A DNA stretch of 64,000 nt from CAWHNT01 sp963830775 (GTDB lineage Bacteria; Pseudomonadota; Alphaproteobacteria; Geminicoccales; Geminicoccaceae). Below, piece by piece: positions 41,392 to 51,525 of the stretch; the first letter of the stretch is position 1, and each line of letters starts with the position of its first letter. A program made the position numbers and the translations under genes. The stretch is taken from positions 1-64,000 of the forward strand of contig CAWHNT010000012.1 of NCBI GenBank assembly GCA_963830775.1, read 5' to 3'. Below the pieces are notes generated by a model. The model was given only the letters and a program-made list of their open reading frames with translations, was not told the DNA's origin and did not search any database.

Positions 41392-42577
41392 ATGAGCCTG
41401 CGCCGACGCGCTTTGACGGGCATGATGGCGGCCGCTGGCGTGGCTCTGCTGACCGGACAGCCGGCCGGTGCTGCGGACAGCATCAAGATCGGCTGGCTCT
41501 CCTCGCTGACCGGTCCGCTCTCCTCGGCAGCGATCGCCGAGAACGAGGGCGTGAAGTTCGCGGTCCAGGAGATCAACGCGAAGGGTGGGGTGCTGGGGCG
41601 GCAGCTCGAGCTGCATCACCCGCGATACAGCGGGCGAGCCGACCAAGGCCGTGAACTTCGCCCAGCAGCTTGTCTTCCGCGACAAGGTCGAGTTCGTGAT
41701 CGGGCCGGTGAACTCGGGCGAATCGTTGGCGACCGTGCCGATCGTCGCCAAGGCCGGGATCCCGAACCTCGTCATCGGCACGGTCGACACGTTGATCAAC
41801 CCCGAGCTCTATCCGCTGGCCTTCCGGGTCATCAACACCAACCAGCAATGGATCGACGCCGCCAACGGCTATGTCGTGAAGACCCTGGGCCTGAAGAAGG
41901 TGGCGGTGATCGGCGACACCTCGGGCTACGGCACCGCCAGCGCCAAGTCGGCTTCCGAGCTCCTGGTCAAGGCCGGAGTCGAGCCGGTCTATTCGGCCCT
42001 GATCGACCCCAACAAGACCGACCTCACCGACGAGCTGACCAAGGCCAAGGCCGCCGGTGCCGAGGTCATCATGCCCTGGTCGGCCGCCACGGGCCTCCTG
42101 GCGCGGCTGCTCAACACGCGGGGCGACATGGGCTGGAACGTGCCGGTGGTGGGCCACCCGGCGCTGATGGCGCTGCCGGTGAAGCCGCTGCTCAACAAGC
42201 CCGAATACTGGGAGAACGCCTTCGGCTCGGGCTATCGCAGCACGACCTACAAGCCGGACGGCACGCTGCCGCCGCGTACCCAGGCGCTCATGGACGCGAT
42301 CCGCCCCGGTCTCGGCGGCAAGATCGAGTTCACCTTCTGGTGGGTGGCGCTGGGCTATGACTGCGTGAAGATCATCGAGCACGGGATTACCAAGGCAGGC
42401 TCGACCGACGGCGAGGCTTTCGCCAAGGCGCTCGAGAGCACGTCCGGCCTCGAAGGCGTCTACGCCACCTACAGCTGGGGCCCGGGCCAGCACAACGGCT
42501 TCCCGGACGGCGAGATGGTGATCGAGATCGCCAACAGCCTGAAGGACGGCAGCTGGCAGCCGGCGCCGAACCAGTAG
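41392..42577 (+). CDS. Branched-chain-type ABC substrate-binding protein (one frameshift)
   Basis: About 394 residues. The signal peptide MSLRRRALTGMMAAAGVALL ends near GAADS; the mature protein starts IKIGWLSSLTGPLSSAAIAE, continues GVKFAVQEINAKGGVLGRQL and, after one extra base near 41628, ITRDTAGEPTKAVNFAQQLV, VEFVIGPVNSGESLATVPIV, LKKVAVIGDTSGYGTASAKS and AKAAGAEVIMPWSA. This is the periplasmic LivJ/K-like fold; in catabolic operons such proteins often bind aromatic or other carboxylic acids. ATG 41392 follows gggaggaaacc. Confidence 0.85.
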
Positions 42578-42606
42578 GCCGGCAGGGCACCAGACGGGCG
42601 CCGCCG

Positions 42607-43467
42607 ATGCTGGCCGTCATCGTCTCCGGACTCGCGATCGGCGCCGTCTACGCCGCGACGGCGCTGGCCTACAACGTGATGTTCTCGACCTCGAAGGTGC
42701 TGAGCATCACCACCGGCCACCTGTGCATGCTGGGCGGCGTGTTCGGCGCCTGGCTGATCGCCGATCTCGGCCTGCCGATACCGGTCGGGCTCGTTGGCGC
42801 CGTCCTCATCGGTGCCGCCTTCGGTTGGCTCACCGACCTCATCGCCATCCGCCGCGTGCTCGCCCGCTCGGACGAGCATCTCTGGCTGCTCAGCACGCTG
42901 GCCGTCGCCACCATGGTCCAGCAGGCGGTGGGCCTGTGGTGGGGCACCGAGCCGCGACCGTTCCCGCGCCTGATCCCGCAGGATTTCGGCGCGGGGCTCT
43001 TCGACCAGCGCTACTGGCTGCCGGTCGCCACCACGGTCGTCCTGGCGCTGGGGCTCGAGCTCTTCTACCGCCGGACGATGTTCGGCAAGGTGTTCCAGGC
43101 CGTGTCCGAGGACGCCTTCGCCGCCCGGGCACGCGGCATCTCGACCGACCGGGTGCGCGCTTTCTCCTATGCCCTGGCCGGCGGCATCGGTGCCCTCGCC
43201 GGCTTCGCCGCGGGCCAGCTCACCTTCGCCTACTTCGCGCTCGGGCTCACGCTCACCCTCTACGGCTTCATCGCCCTCGCCGTGGGCGGGCTCGGCAGCA
43301 ATCTGGGGGCGGTGATCGGCGGCCTGGCGCTGGGCCTCCTGACCTCGTTCGCCACCTACTTCGTCGGCGGCGAGCTGCAGCAGACGATCGCCGTTGGCCT
43401 CCTGATCCTCGTCCTTCTCCTGCGCCCGGAAGGCCTCTTCGGCGCCCGGCAGACGAGGCCGGTATGA
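42607..43467 (+). CDS. livH: Branched-chain-type ABC permease LivH
   Basis: 286 residues, uninterrupted. About eight membrane helices beginning MLAVIVSGLAIGAVYAATAL, the cytoplasmic coupling loop FGKVFQAVSEDAFAARARGI then STDRVRAFSYALAGGIGALA, and the typical end LLLRPEGLFGARQTRPV. It forms half of the membrane channel for the preceding binding protein. The stop overlaps the ATG of the following permease region (ATGA at 43464). Confidence 0.88.
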   Translation: MLAVIVSGLAIGAVYAATALAYNVMFSTSKVLSITTGHLCMLGGVFGAWLIADLGLPIPVGLVGAVLIGAAFGWLTDLIAIRRVLARSDEHLWLLSTLAVATMVQQAVGLWWGTEPRPFPRLIPQDFGAGLFDQRYWLPVATTVVLALGLELFYRRTMFGKVFQAVSEDAFAARARGISTDRVRAFSYALAGGIGALAGFAAGQLTFAYFALGLTLTLYGFIALAVGGLGSNLGAVIGGLALGLLTSFATYFVGGELQQTIAVGLLILVLLLRPEGLFGARQTRPV

Positions 43468-43485
43468 GCGAGTGCCCGGCTCCTC

Positions 43486-44464
43486 GTGCTCGCCCTGGCC
43501 GCCCTGGCGCTGGCAGCGCTCCCGTGGTGGGCCGGGGACGCCTACCAGCTCCATCTCGCCACCCTGATCGGCGCCTACTGGGTGCTGATCGCCGGGCTCA
43601 ACCTCGTCGTCGGCTTCACCGGCCCGCTCTCGGTCGGGCATGTGGGCCTGCTGGCGATCGGGGCCTATGCGTTCGCGATCCTGGCCGGCACGCACGGCGT
43701 CGATCCGATGCTGTCCCTGCTCGTGGCCGCGGCGCTGGGCGGCTTGATCGGCTTCCTCTTGGGCCTTCCCTCCCTGCGCTTGCCCGGCTTCTACTTCGCG
43801 CTCGTCACGCTGGCCTTCGCCCTGATCGTCACCGAGCTCGTGCTGGCCTTCGGCGATCTTACCGGCGGTGGGATGGGGCTGGCCGTCCCGGGCTTCGGGC
43901 CGCCCTTCGCCACCCCGGACGGCTTCTACTGGCTGGTCCTCGCCATCGCCGCCTTCGTCACCTGGCTCACCTGGAACGTGACCCGCCTGATGTGGGGCCG
44001 CGCACTCCTCGCCGTGCGCGACAGCGAGGTCACGGCGGCCTCGGTCGGCGTCTCGCTGTTCCGCAAGAAGCTCACCGTCTTCACCTTCAGCGGGGTGACG
44101 GCCGGGGCAGGGGGCGCGCTCTTCGCCTCGCTGCAGAGCTACATCACGCCCGACACCTTCATCTTCGAGATCGGCCTCTTCTTCTTCGTCTGCATCATCA
44201 TCGGCGGGCGCGGCAGCATCCTCGGCCCGTTCCTCGGGCACGGTGGTGCTGACGGCGCTGCCGGAGCTCGTGGCGCCCTTGGCCAAGCTCGGCAACTTCT
44301 TCTACGGGCTCGTCCTTCTGCTGGTCGTTCTCCTGGTGCCCGAAGGGATCGGCCGCCTCCTCGAGCTGGCGCTGCAGCGCCTGCGCCGGCAGCCGATCGA
44401 GCATCGGGTGGTGGCACCTCAGCTGGAGCGGCTGCAGGCGGCCCTGGCCGGAGCCCGGCGTTGA
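43486..44464 (+). CDS. livM: Branched-chain-type ABC permease LivM (frameshift)
   Basis: About 325 residues: LIGAYWVLIAGLNLVVGFTG then PLSVGHVGLLAIGAYAFAIL, LPSLRLPGFYFALVTLAFAL, the coupling loop GRALLAVRDSEVTAASVGVS, and FFFVCIIIGGRGSILGPFLG. One extra G near 44237 breaks the frame; the rest is TVVLTALPELVAPLAKLGNF then LLLVVLLVPEGIGRLLELA. The start is GTG 43486 as sequenced, or ATG 43464 (overlapping livH) if another base is wrong; the overlap is usual in such operons. Confidence 0.82.
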
Positions 44465-45221
44465 GCACGAGCCTCGTGGCCGAGGCCGTGAGCAAGCGCT
44501 TCGGCGGCGTGAGTGCCCTGGAGGAGGTCTCGCTCGAGCTGCTGCCGGGCGAGATCCACGGCCTGATCGGCCCGAACGGCAGCGGCAAGACCACGCTGCT
44601 CAACCTCTTCTCAGGCTATTACCGTGCCGATGCCGGCGCCGTCCGGCTGGGCAGCGAGGACCTGACCCAGGCCCGCGTCCAGCGGCGGGCAGATCTCGGG
44701 ATCGCCCGCACCTTCCAGAAGCCCCGCCTCATCAACAGCCTGAGCGTGCTCGACAATGCCATGCTGGGCGGCTGGCCGGAGACCCGCAGCGGCTTCTTCG
44801 CCAGCGCCTTCGCCCTGCCGCAGGCCCGTCGCGAGGACCGCATCGTGCGCGAGCTTGCGGTGGAGATGCTGCACGGCGTCGGCCTCGGCCACGCCCTGGC
44901 ACGCTCCGCCAGCCTGCTCGAGCATGCCGAGCAGCGCTTCCTGGAGATCGCGCGCGGCCTCGTCATGCGGCCCCGCTTCATCCTCCTCGACGAGCCTGCC
45001 GGCGGGCTCACCGGGACCGGAGATCGAGCAGCTGCGGCAGGTGCTGGGTGTCCTGCGCGCGGCCGGGCATCGGCGTGCTCCTGGTCGAGCACCATACCGA
45101 CTTCGTCTTCCGCTGCTCCGACCGCGTCACCACCCTCGATCTCGGCCGGATGCTCCGGCACGGCCGGCCCGAGGAGGTGCGCAGCGACGCCGAGGTGATC
45201 CGTGTCTATCTTGGCGCCTGA
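44461..45221 (+). CDS. livG: Branched-chain-type ABC ATPase LivG (frameshifts)
   Basis: About 253 residues. The TTG at 44461 overlaps the livM stop (TTGA). Walker A GLIGPNGSGKTTLLNLFSGY, the LivG-specific GIARTFQKPRLINSLSVLDN, a variant signature region LLEHAEQRFLEIARGLVMRP (normally PYGEQRRLEIA) and Walker B FILLDEPAGGLT. Two extra bases (near 45015 and 45063) separate this from IEQLRQVLGVLRAAG, GVLLVEHHTDFVF and CSDRVTTLDLGRMLRHGRPE. The signature loop is atypical: the PYG residues are replaced by LEHA. Confidence 0.8.
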
Positions 45222-45979
45222 GCCTGGAGCGGGCCGCCCACCGGGGCCGGCGCTGCTGGCGGTCGAGGGCCTCACCGTCGCCTACGGCAAGGCCGAGGTC
45301 GTCCACGACGTCTCGCTCGAGGTGCGGCAGGGCGAGCTCGTGGTCCTCCTGGGCCGCAACGGGGCCGGCAAGAGCACCATCCTGCAACGCCATCTCGGGC
45401 CTGATCCGCAAGCGATGCGGGCAAGGTGCGCCTTCGACGGCCGGGACGTGACCGCCGCAAGCCCGCGCGCCATCGTCCGCGGCGGGCTCGTCCAGGTCCT
45501 GGAGGGGCACCGCGTCTTCACCACGCTCTCGGTCGAGGACAATCTGCTCCTCGGCACCTACGCCTGGCATGCCCACGGCGACCGGCGCCGGCTCGATCGC
45601 ATCTATGCCCTCTTCCCCGAGCTGGCCTCGCGCCGGCGCCAGCCGGCTTCGCGGCTGAGCGGCGGGCAGCAGCAGATCCTGGCCGTGGCGCAGAGCATCA
45701 TCGGCGAGCTGCGTCTCCTGATGCTGGACGAGCCCTCGGGCGGCCTGGCGCCGATCCTGGTCGACCGCATCCTGGATGTGGTGCAGGGCCTGTGCCGCGA
45801 GGGGATCGGCGTGCTGCTGGTGGAGCAGCTGGTCGAGAAGGCGCTGCGCAACGCCGGCTACGCCTATCTTCTGGAGACCGGCAGGATTGCGGGCGAAGGA
45901 CCGGCTGCAAGCGTGCGCACAGGGCGATCTCCTGCGCCGCATCTATCTGGGCGATCATGGGAGGATGGACGAGGCATGA
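45202..45979 (+). CDS. livF: Branched-chain-type ABC ATPase LivF (frameshifts)
   Basis: About 258 residues. GTG 45202 (MSILAPEPGAG) overlaps the end of livG. Walker A VVLLGRNGAGKSTILQ, then a short out-of-frame stretch (~45390-45430) before FDGRDVTAASPRAIVRGGLV, QVLEGHRVFTTLSVEDNLLL, signature SRLSGGQQQILAVAQSII, Walker B LLMLDEPSGGLAPILVDRIL and the H-loop region VLLVEQLVEKAL. The end is in another frame (GDLLRRIYLGDHGRMDEA). It completes a five-gene importer with the two permeases, LivG and the binding protein. Confidence 0.82.
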
Positions 45980-47031
45980 GCGAGAACCCGCGCTGGAAGC
46001 GGCGGCCGGAAGGCTCGACCTGGGGTGATTTCGGGCCGGACGACCAGCTCGGCCGCCTGAACCTGATCACGCCCGCGAAGGTGCTCCAGGGCATCGCCGA
46101 GGTGAAGGAGGGGCGCAGCTTCTGCCTGTCGCTGCCGCTCGACTATCCGGGCGGCAACGTGCTCAATCCCCGCCGCTATCCGCCGGTCCTGCGCCCGACG
46201 CTGCGCAACGGCCAGCCCAACTTCAACTTCCGCCTGGGGACGATCGAGCCCGACCGGACCGACATCGTCAGCGACGATCTGGTCGTCATGCACACCCAGT
46301 ACTCGACCCAATGGGACAGCCTCGCCCATGTCGGCCAGCTGTTCGATGCCGACGGCGATGGCGAGCCCGAGGCGGTCTACTACAACGGCTACCGCGCCGA
46401 GCAGGACGTGGTCGGGCCGAGCGGCGGGGACGATGCGGGCCACACCGGCACCATCCGGGCCGAGAGCACCTCGGGTGCCAAAGCACTCGGCATCGAGGGG
46501 ATGGCGGCGCACGGCGTGCAGGGCAGGGCGGTGATGCTCGACCTGCTGCACCATTTCGGGCCGGGCCGGACGGTGGTGGGCTACGCCCAGCTGCGGCAGG
46601 TGCTCGACGCCGACCGGATCGTGGTCGAGGAGGGCGACATGGTCTGCCTGCGCACCGGGTTCTCGGATGCGCTCCTGGCCATGAACCACAACCCTTCACC
46701 CTCGGTGATGGAGACGGCGGGTGCGGTGCTGGACGGTCGCGACCCCGATCTCCTGCGCTGGATCACCGACAGCGGCCTCTCCATCCTCGCCGCCGACAAC
46801 TATGCCGTGGAGGCGCATCCGGCCGTGAGCCACCCCGGCTGCTGCGCCGCGCTGCCGCTGCACGAGCACTGCCTCTTCAAGCTCGGCGTGCATCTGGGCG
46901 AGATCTGGCACATGTCGCCGCTTGCCGACTGGCTGCGCGAGCATGGCCGCTACCGCTTCCTCCTGACCGCCCCGCCTCTGCGCCTGCCGGGTGCCGTGGG
47001 CTCGCCCGCCACCCCGATCGGGACGGTCTGA
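45976..47031 (+). CDS. Cyclase-family (kynurenine formamidase-like) hydrolase
   Basis: 351 residues, uninterrupted. It belongs to the Cyclase family (PF04199 fold): GDFGPDDQLGRLNLITPAKV, the metal region VVMHTQYSTQWDSLAHVGQL, ALGIEGMAAHGVQGRAVMLD, EGDMVCLRTGFSDALLA, and the distal HPGCCAALPLHEHCLFKLGV. The usual HxGTHxDxxxH motif is replaced by H-T-Q-Y-STQWD-SLAH, the variant of the longer subfamily. It probably hydrolyses an amide or lactone-type bond of the imported substrate or its degradation product. ATG 45976 overlaps the LivF stop (ATGA). Confidence 0.8.
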   Translation: MSENPRWKRRPEGSTWGDFGPDDQLGRLNLITPAKVLQGIAEVKEGRSFCLSLPLDYPGGNVLNPRRYPPVLRPTLRNGQPNFNFRLGTIEPDRTDIVSDDLVVMHTQYSTQWDSLAHVGQLFDADGDGEPEAVYYNGYRAEQDVVGPSGGDDAGHTGTIRAESTSGAKALGIEGMAAHGVQGRAVMLDLLHHFGPGRTVVGYAQLRQVLDADRIVVEEGDMVCLRTGFSDALLAMNHNPSPSVMETAGAVLDGRDPDLLRWITDSGLSILAADNYAVEAHPAVSHPGCCAALPLHEHCLFKLGVHLGEIWHMSPLADWLREHGRYRFLLTAPPLRLPGAVGSPATPIGTV

Positions 47032-47044
47032 TCCCAGAGCGCCG

Positions 47045-47800
47045 ATGCCGCTGCATGCCTCGCCCACCAACGCCATCCAGAAGGTCTGCGCGGTCCTGCG
47101 CGCTTTGGGCGGGCATGCGCCCTTGCGGCTCTCGGAGGTCACGGTTGCAACCGGGCTCAACAAGGTGACGGCGCTGCGCATCCTGGACACGCTGATCGAG
47201 GAAGGCTTCGCCGAGCGGATCGAGACCGGCCGACGCTATAAGCTCGGGCGTGAGAGCCTGGCCCTGGCGGCCGGCCTGAAGCGACCGCACGACCTGCGCG
47301 ACCTCGCCCGGCCCGGCATGATCCGGATTGCGGGTGCGTGCGAGGACACGGTCCTGCTCTCGGTGCGCAGCGGCGACGAGGCCGTGTGCATCGAGCGGCA
47401 GATCGGCGCCTTCCCGATCCGGGCCAACTATCTCGACATCGGCAGCAGGCGGCCGCTTGGGGTGGGTGGCGGCAGCACAGCACTCCTCGCCTGGCTGCCG
47501 GACGCGGAGATCGAGGCCCTTCTCGAGCAGGTGGCCGGCAAGCTCGCCCCCTATCCCCGGCTCTCGCTGGACCTAATCCGGGCCGGGATCGCAGCCGCCC
47601 GCGAGCGCGGCTTCGCCCTCTTCCTCGACCTCGTGATCGAGCGCATGGGCGGCATCGGCCTGCCGATCCGCGATCCTCAGGGCGGGATCATCGGCGCCTT
47701 CAGCATCGCCGCCCTCTCCGAGCGCATCCGCGGTCGCGAGAGGGAGTTGGTCGAGCTGATGCGCCGCGAGAGCGACCTCATCACCCGGGAGCTCGCGTGA
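47045..47800 (+). CDS. IclR-family transcription regulator
   Basis: 251 residues, uninterrupted. An N-terminal winged helix-turn-helix (NAIQKVCAVLRALGGHAPLR, LSEVTVATGLNKVTALRILD) and a GAF-like IclR effector domain (DTVLLSVRSGDEAVCIERQI, GSRRPLGVGGGSTALLAWLP, ARERGFALFLDLVIERMGGI). IclR proteins usually control the catabolic genes beside them; it is the sixth gene of this operon, so it may regulate its own expression. ATG 47045 is 14 bp after the cyclase stop. Confidence 0.88.
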   Translation: MPLHASPTNAIQKVCAVLRALGGHAPLRLSEVTVATGLNKVTALRILDTLIEEGFAERIETGRRYKLGRESLALAAGLKRPHDLRDLARPGMIRIAGACEDTVLLSVRSGDEAVCIERQIGAFPIRANYLDIGSRRPLGVGGGSTALLAWLPDAEIEALLEQVAGKLAPYPRLSLDLIRAGIAAARERGFALFLDLVIERMGGIGLPIRDPQGGIIGAFSIAALSERIRGRERELVELMRRESDLITRELA

Positions 47801-48936
47801 TGAGCTGGCTCATCGGCAGTGCGGCCACCCCTTATGGCCGGCACGAGGGCTCGACCACGCTGAGCCTGATGAGCGAGGCCGCCTCCGCAGCCCTGGCCGA
47901 TGCCGGCCTCGAGCGCCGCGATGTCGACGGGGTCTTGTGCGGCTACTCGACGACCCTGCCGCATCTGATGCTGGCGACGCTCTTCGCCGAGCATTTCGGC
48001 CTCAAGCCAGCCTATGCCCACGCCATCCAGCTGGGCGGTGCCACCGGGTTTGCCATGGTGATGCTGGCGCACGAGCTGGTCCGGGCCGGCCGCGTCCGCA
48101 ACATCCTGGTCGTGGCCGGGGAGAACCGGCTCACCGGCCAGAGCCGCGACAGCGCCGTGCAGACCCTGGCCCAGGTCGGCCACCCGGTCTACGAGGTGCC
48201 GCTGGGTGCTACCATCCCGGCCTATTACGGCCTCGTCGCCTCGCGCTACATGCACGAGCATAAGGTGAGCGAGGAGGATCTCGCCGCGCTCGCCGTGCAG
48301 ATGCGCGCCCACGCCTGCAGCCACCCGGGCGCCCAGTTCCGCGAGCCGATCACGGTGGCCGACGTCATGGCCTCGCGCGCCATCGCCCGGCCCCTGAAGA
48401 TCCTGGACTGCTGCCCTGTCTCCGATGGCGGGGCCGCCTTCGTCATCGGCCGCAAGCGGTTGGGCGAGCACGCGGTCCGCATCCGTGGCAACGGCCAGGC
48501 CCACACCCACCAGCATGTGAGCGCTGCCCCGAGCCTCACCAGCTTCGGCGCTGCCAGCTCGGCTGGGCAGGCGCTGGAGCAGGCGGGCGTCACGGCAGCC
48601 GACATCCGCTATGGCGCCATCTACGACAGCTTCACCATCACGCTGGCGATCCTGCTCGAGGAGATTGGCCTCGTCCCGCGCGGCGAGGCCGGCAGGCGCG
48701 CCGCGGCCGGCCACTTCGCCGTCGACGGTGCCCTCCCGCTCAACACCCATGGCGGGCTGCTCAGCTACGGTCACTGTGGCGTCGGCGGGGCGATGGCGCA
48801 TCTGGTCGAGGCGCACCGCCAGATGACCGACCGCGCCGGCCCACGCCAGGTCAGGGACGCGTCCCTGGTCCTGGCGCATGGCGATGGCGGCGTCCTCTCC
48901 TCGCATGTCAGCCTCGTCCTGGAGCAGGTGCGATGA
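47800..48936 (+). CDS. Thiolase-superfamily protein (SCP-x/Ltp type)
   Basis: 378 residues, uninterrupted. ATG 47800 overlaps the IclR stop. Thiolase fold: SLMSEAASAALADAGLERRD, AIQLGGATGFAMVMLAHELV, HHHQ-like QAHTHQHVSAAPSLTSF, IYDSFTITLAILLEEIGL, PLNTHGGLLSYGHCGVGGAM. In the first half the nucleophile position, normally Cys, reads QLGGATG, so the classical thiolase Cys appears absent. Proteins like this pair with a DUF35 partner (the next gene) and several act as retro-aldolases or on thioesters rather than as thiolases. Confidence 0.78.
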   Translation: MSWLIGSAATPYGRHEGSTTLSLMSEAASAALADAGLERRDVDGVLCGYSTTLPHLMLATLFAEHFGLKPAYAHAIQLGGATGFAMVMLAHELVRAGRVRNILVVAGENRLTGQSRDSAVQTLAQVGHPVYEVPLGATIPAYYGLVASRYMHEHKVSEEDLAALAVQMRAHACSHPGAQFREPITVADVMASRAIARPLKILDCCPVSDGGAAFVIGRKRLGEHAVRIRGNGQAHTHQHVSAAPSLTSFGAASSAGQALEQAGVTAADIRYGAIYDSFTITLAILLEEIGLVPRGEAGRRAAAGHFAVDGALPLNTHGGLLSYGHCGVGGAMAHLVEAHRQMTDRAGPRQVRDASLVLAHGDGGVLSSHVSLVLEQVR

Positions 48937-49285
48937 GCCAGGACTGGACCACCGGCACGCCCGCCATCCTCTACGAGCGCTGTGCTGCCTGCGGCACGGT
49001 CAGCTACTTCCGCCGCGGCTTCTGCCCCGTCTGCGGCAGCCCGGATGTCCGCTGCGAGCGCTCGGCAGGGGAGGGCCGTCTTTATGCCATCACCCACGTG
49101 GCGCGGGCGCCCACGCCCGAGCTGCGCGCCCTGGCACCCTTACGCCATCCTCCTTGTCGACATGGCGGAGGGCTTCCGGATGATGGCGCACGGCGAGCCC
49201 GCGCTCGCTATCGACGATCGCGGTCAGGGCCGGCTTCCGGCCCTTCGGCGACCGGCTTGTCCCCTATTTCGAGCGTTCGCCGTGA
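48933..49285 (+). CDS. DUF35 zinc-ribbon/OB-fold partner of the thiolase-like protein (frameshifts)
   Basis: About 117 residues. ATG 48933 overlaps the thiolase stop (ATGA). The zinc ribbon is ERCAACGTVSYFRRGFCPVC (two CxxC pairs), followed by the OB fold GRLYAITHVARAPTPELRAL and, in other frames (changes near 49139 and 49227), YAILLVDMAEGFRMMAHGEP and the end GDRLVPYFERSP. DUF35 proteins form stable complexes with thiolase-like enzymes, as in steroid side-chain degradation, so the gene order supports a complex here. Confidence 0.75.
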
Positions 49286-51407
49286 CGGCACCGCTGCCTG
49301 ATCTCTCCATCGCTCTCGAATCCGCGCTCCATCGCGGTGATCGGGGCGTCGGAGAACCCCAACAAGATCGGCGGCCGCCCGCTCGCCTATCTGCGCCGCT
49401 TCGGCTTCAAGGGCAGCGTCTACGCGGTCAATCCGAGGCGCAGCGAGACCCAGGGCTGGCCCACCTGGCCCAGCGTCAAGGACCTGCCGGAAGCGCCCGA
49501 GCTTGCGATCGTGGCGGTCCCGGGCGAGGCCGCCGTGGAGGCGATCGACGCCTGCGGCGAGGCAGGGGTCAAGATCGCCGTCCTCATGACCTCGGGCTTC
49601 GGCGAGAGCGATCCGGCAGCCGGCAAGGCCGTCGAGGCGGCCATGGTGGCGCGCGCCCGGGCTCGGGGCATGCGCATCGTCGGCCCCAACTCGCAAGGCC
49701 TCGCCAACTTCGCTACCGGCGCCATCGCCAGCTTCTCCACCATGTTCATCGAGGTGGAGCCGGAGGACGGCCCGGTCGGCATCGTCAGCCAGAGCGGGGC
49801 CATGAGCGTGGTGCCCTACGGGCTGCTGCGCCAGCGCGGCATCGGCATCCGCCACAGCCATGCCACCGGCAACGATGGCGACGTGTCGGTGGCCGAGCTT
49901 GCCACCGCGGTCGCCCGCGATCCGGGCCTGCGCCTCCTTCTGCTCTACCTGGAGAGCATCGCCGACGCCGCTCACCTGGCGGCCCTGGCCGAGACCGCGC
50001 GCGAGCGCCGGCTCCCCATCATCGCGCTGAAGGCCGGCCGCACTCCTGCCGGGCAGCAGGCGGCCCGCTCGCACACCGGCGCGCTTGCGAACGAGGATCG
50101 TCTCGTCGACGCGTGGCTCGAGGCGCACGGGATCCTGCGTGCCCGCACCACGACCGAGCTCGTGGCCGGGGTCGAGCTCTACCTCAAGGGCTGGCAGCCT
50201 ACGGGCCGGCGTCTGGTCGCCATCAGCAACTCGGGTGCTACCTGCGTCATGGCGGCCGATGCCGCGGCCGACGCTGGTCTCGCCCTCGAGCCGTCTGGCA
50301 CCCGGCACGCGCGAGGCCCTGGGCCGCATCCTGCCGACGTTCGCCTCGACCGTGAACCCGGTCGACATCACGGCAGCCCTGCTCACCAACAGCCGCCTTT
50401 TCAGCGACATCCTGCCCATCATCGCCCAGGACCCCGCGGCCGATGCCTTCCTCGTCGGCGTTCCCGTCGCCGGCACCGGCTACGACGTCGACGCCTTCGC
50501 CCGCGACACCGCCGCATTCGCCGCCGCGACGGGCAAGCCCATCGTCGTCGCAGCTCCGCAGCCGCCGGTGGCCGCCCGCTTCGCCGCCACCGGCCTGCCG
50601 GTATTCACGGACGAGTCCGTGGCCGTGGCGGCTCTGGCCCGCTTCATCCACCACCATGCCATCATGCGGCAGGCCCGCCCGGCCCGAGCCCCGCGCTCCT
50701 CGATCCTCCAGCGTGCCAGGAAGTCGACCACCGCCCTCAACGAAGCCGAAGCACTGGACCTTCTGGCCGGGCGCGGTGCCCCCGTCGTCCGCTTCACTCT
50801 CGTGCAGGACGAGACGGCCGCCATCGCCGCCTTCAGGAGCTTCGGCGGCCCCGTCGTCCTCAAGGCCTGCTCGCGCGACATCCTGCACAAGACGGAGCTG
50901 GGCCTCGTGCGTCTGGGCCTCGCCAGCGAGGATGCCGTGCGCGCCGCCTGCCGTGACCTTCAGGCCCGTGTCGCGGCGAGCGGCCACCGCCTCGACGGCA
51001 TCATCGTCGCCGAGATGGCGAGCGGCCGCCGCGAGCTCCTGATCGGCGCCCATGTCGACCCGGTGTTCGGTCCGGTGGTGGTGGTCGGCGATGGCGGCCG
51101 CTACGTCGAGGCCCTGCCCGACCTCCAGCTCCTGTTCCCGCCTTTCACGGCGGACGAGGTCCTGGCCTCCCTCCACCGCCTGCGGATCGCCCCGGTGCTG
51201 GCCGGCACGCGCGGGGAGCCGGCGCTCGACCTCGACGCGGTGGCGAGGCTGGCCGTCCTCGTCGGCGAGCTCCTGCTCGACGACGAGGTGAATCTTGCCA
51301 GCCTCGACCTCAACCCGGTCCTCACCGGGGCGATGGGCGAGGGCTGCCGCGTGCTCGACGCCGTAGCTCTCCTGGCCAGTGGAAGCCGGCTGCCCGTCGG
51401 CTCCTAG
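49282..51407 (+). CDS. Acyl-CoA synthetase, CoA-binding/ATP-grasp type (frameshifts)
   Basis: About 708 residues, an ADP-forming acetyl-CoA synthetase-like enzyme. CoA-binding domain: VIGASENPNKIGGRPLAYLR, ELAIVAVPGEAAVEAIDACG; ligase domain: GMRIVGPNSQGLANFATGAI, GPVGIVSQSGAMSVVPYGLL, HSHATGNDGDVSVAEL, ARSHTGALANE (phospho-His context SHTGAL); C-terminal ATP-grasp: GGPVVLKACSRDILHKTELG, GIIVAEMASGRRELLIGAHV, VFGPVVVVGDGGRYVEALPD. Frame changes near 49340 and 50285. GTG 49282 overlaps the DUF35 stop. It would activate the imported acid for the thiolase-type step. Confidence 0.82.
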
Positions 51408-51525
51408 CAGTCCCAGCTTGCTTACTGCTTTTCCCGCCAAAGTAGATCAAGTGCGAGATATCGCGCGGAATGGTAGGCTGATGTAGCCGGAGGCCATCAG
51501 TTCGCATTGAGGGTTGATCACGTCG
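51408..51525. other. Gap before the ATP-grasp/peptide cluster
   Basis: Short non-coding stretch with moderate GC (gcttttcccgccaaagtagatcaagtgcgag...) that probably carries the promoter of the next cluster. A single ATCAA half-site (gatcaa) is present but no palindromic FNR box. Confidence 0.3.

Noticed and set aside
42469..44295. A 608-residue minus-strand frame rich in Asp, Glu, Gly and Arg
   Set aside because: It is the antisense of LivH/LivM; composition is low-complexity and no family motif is visible.
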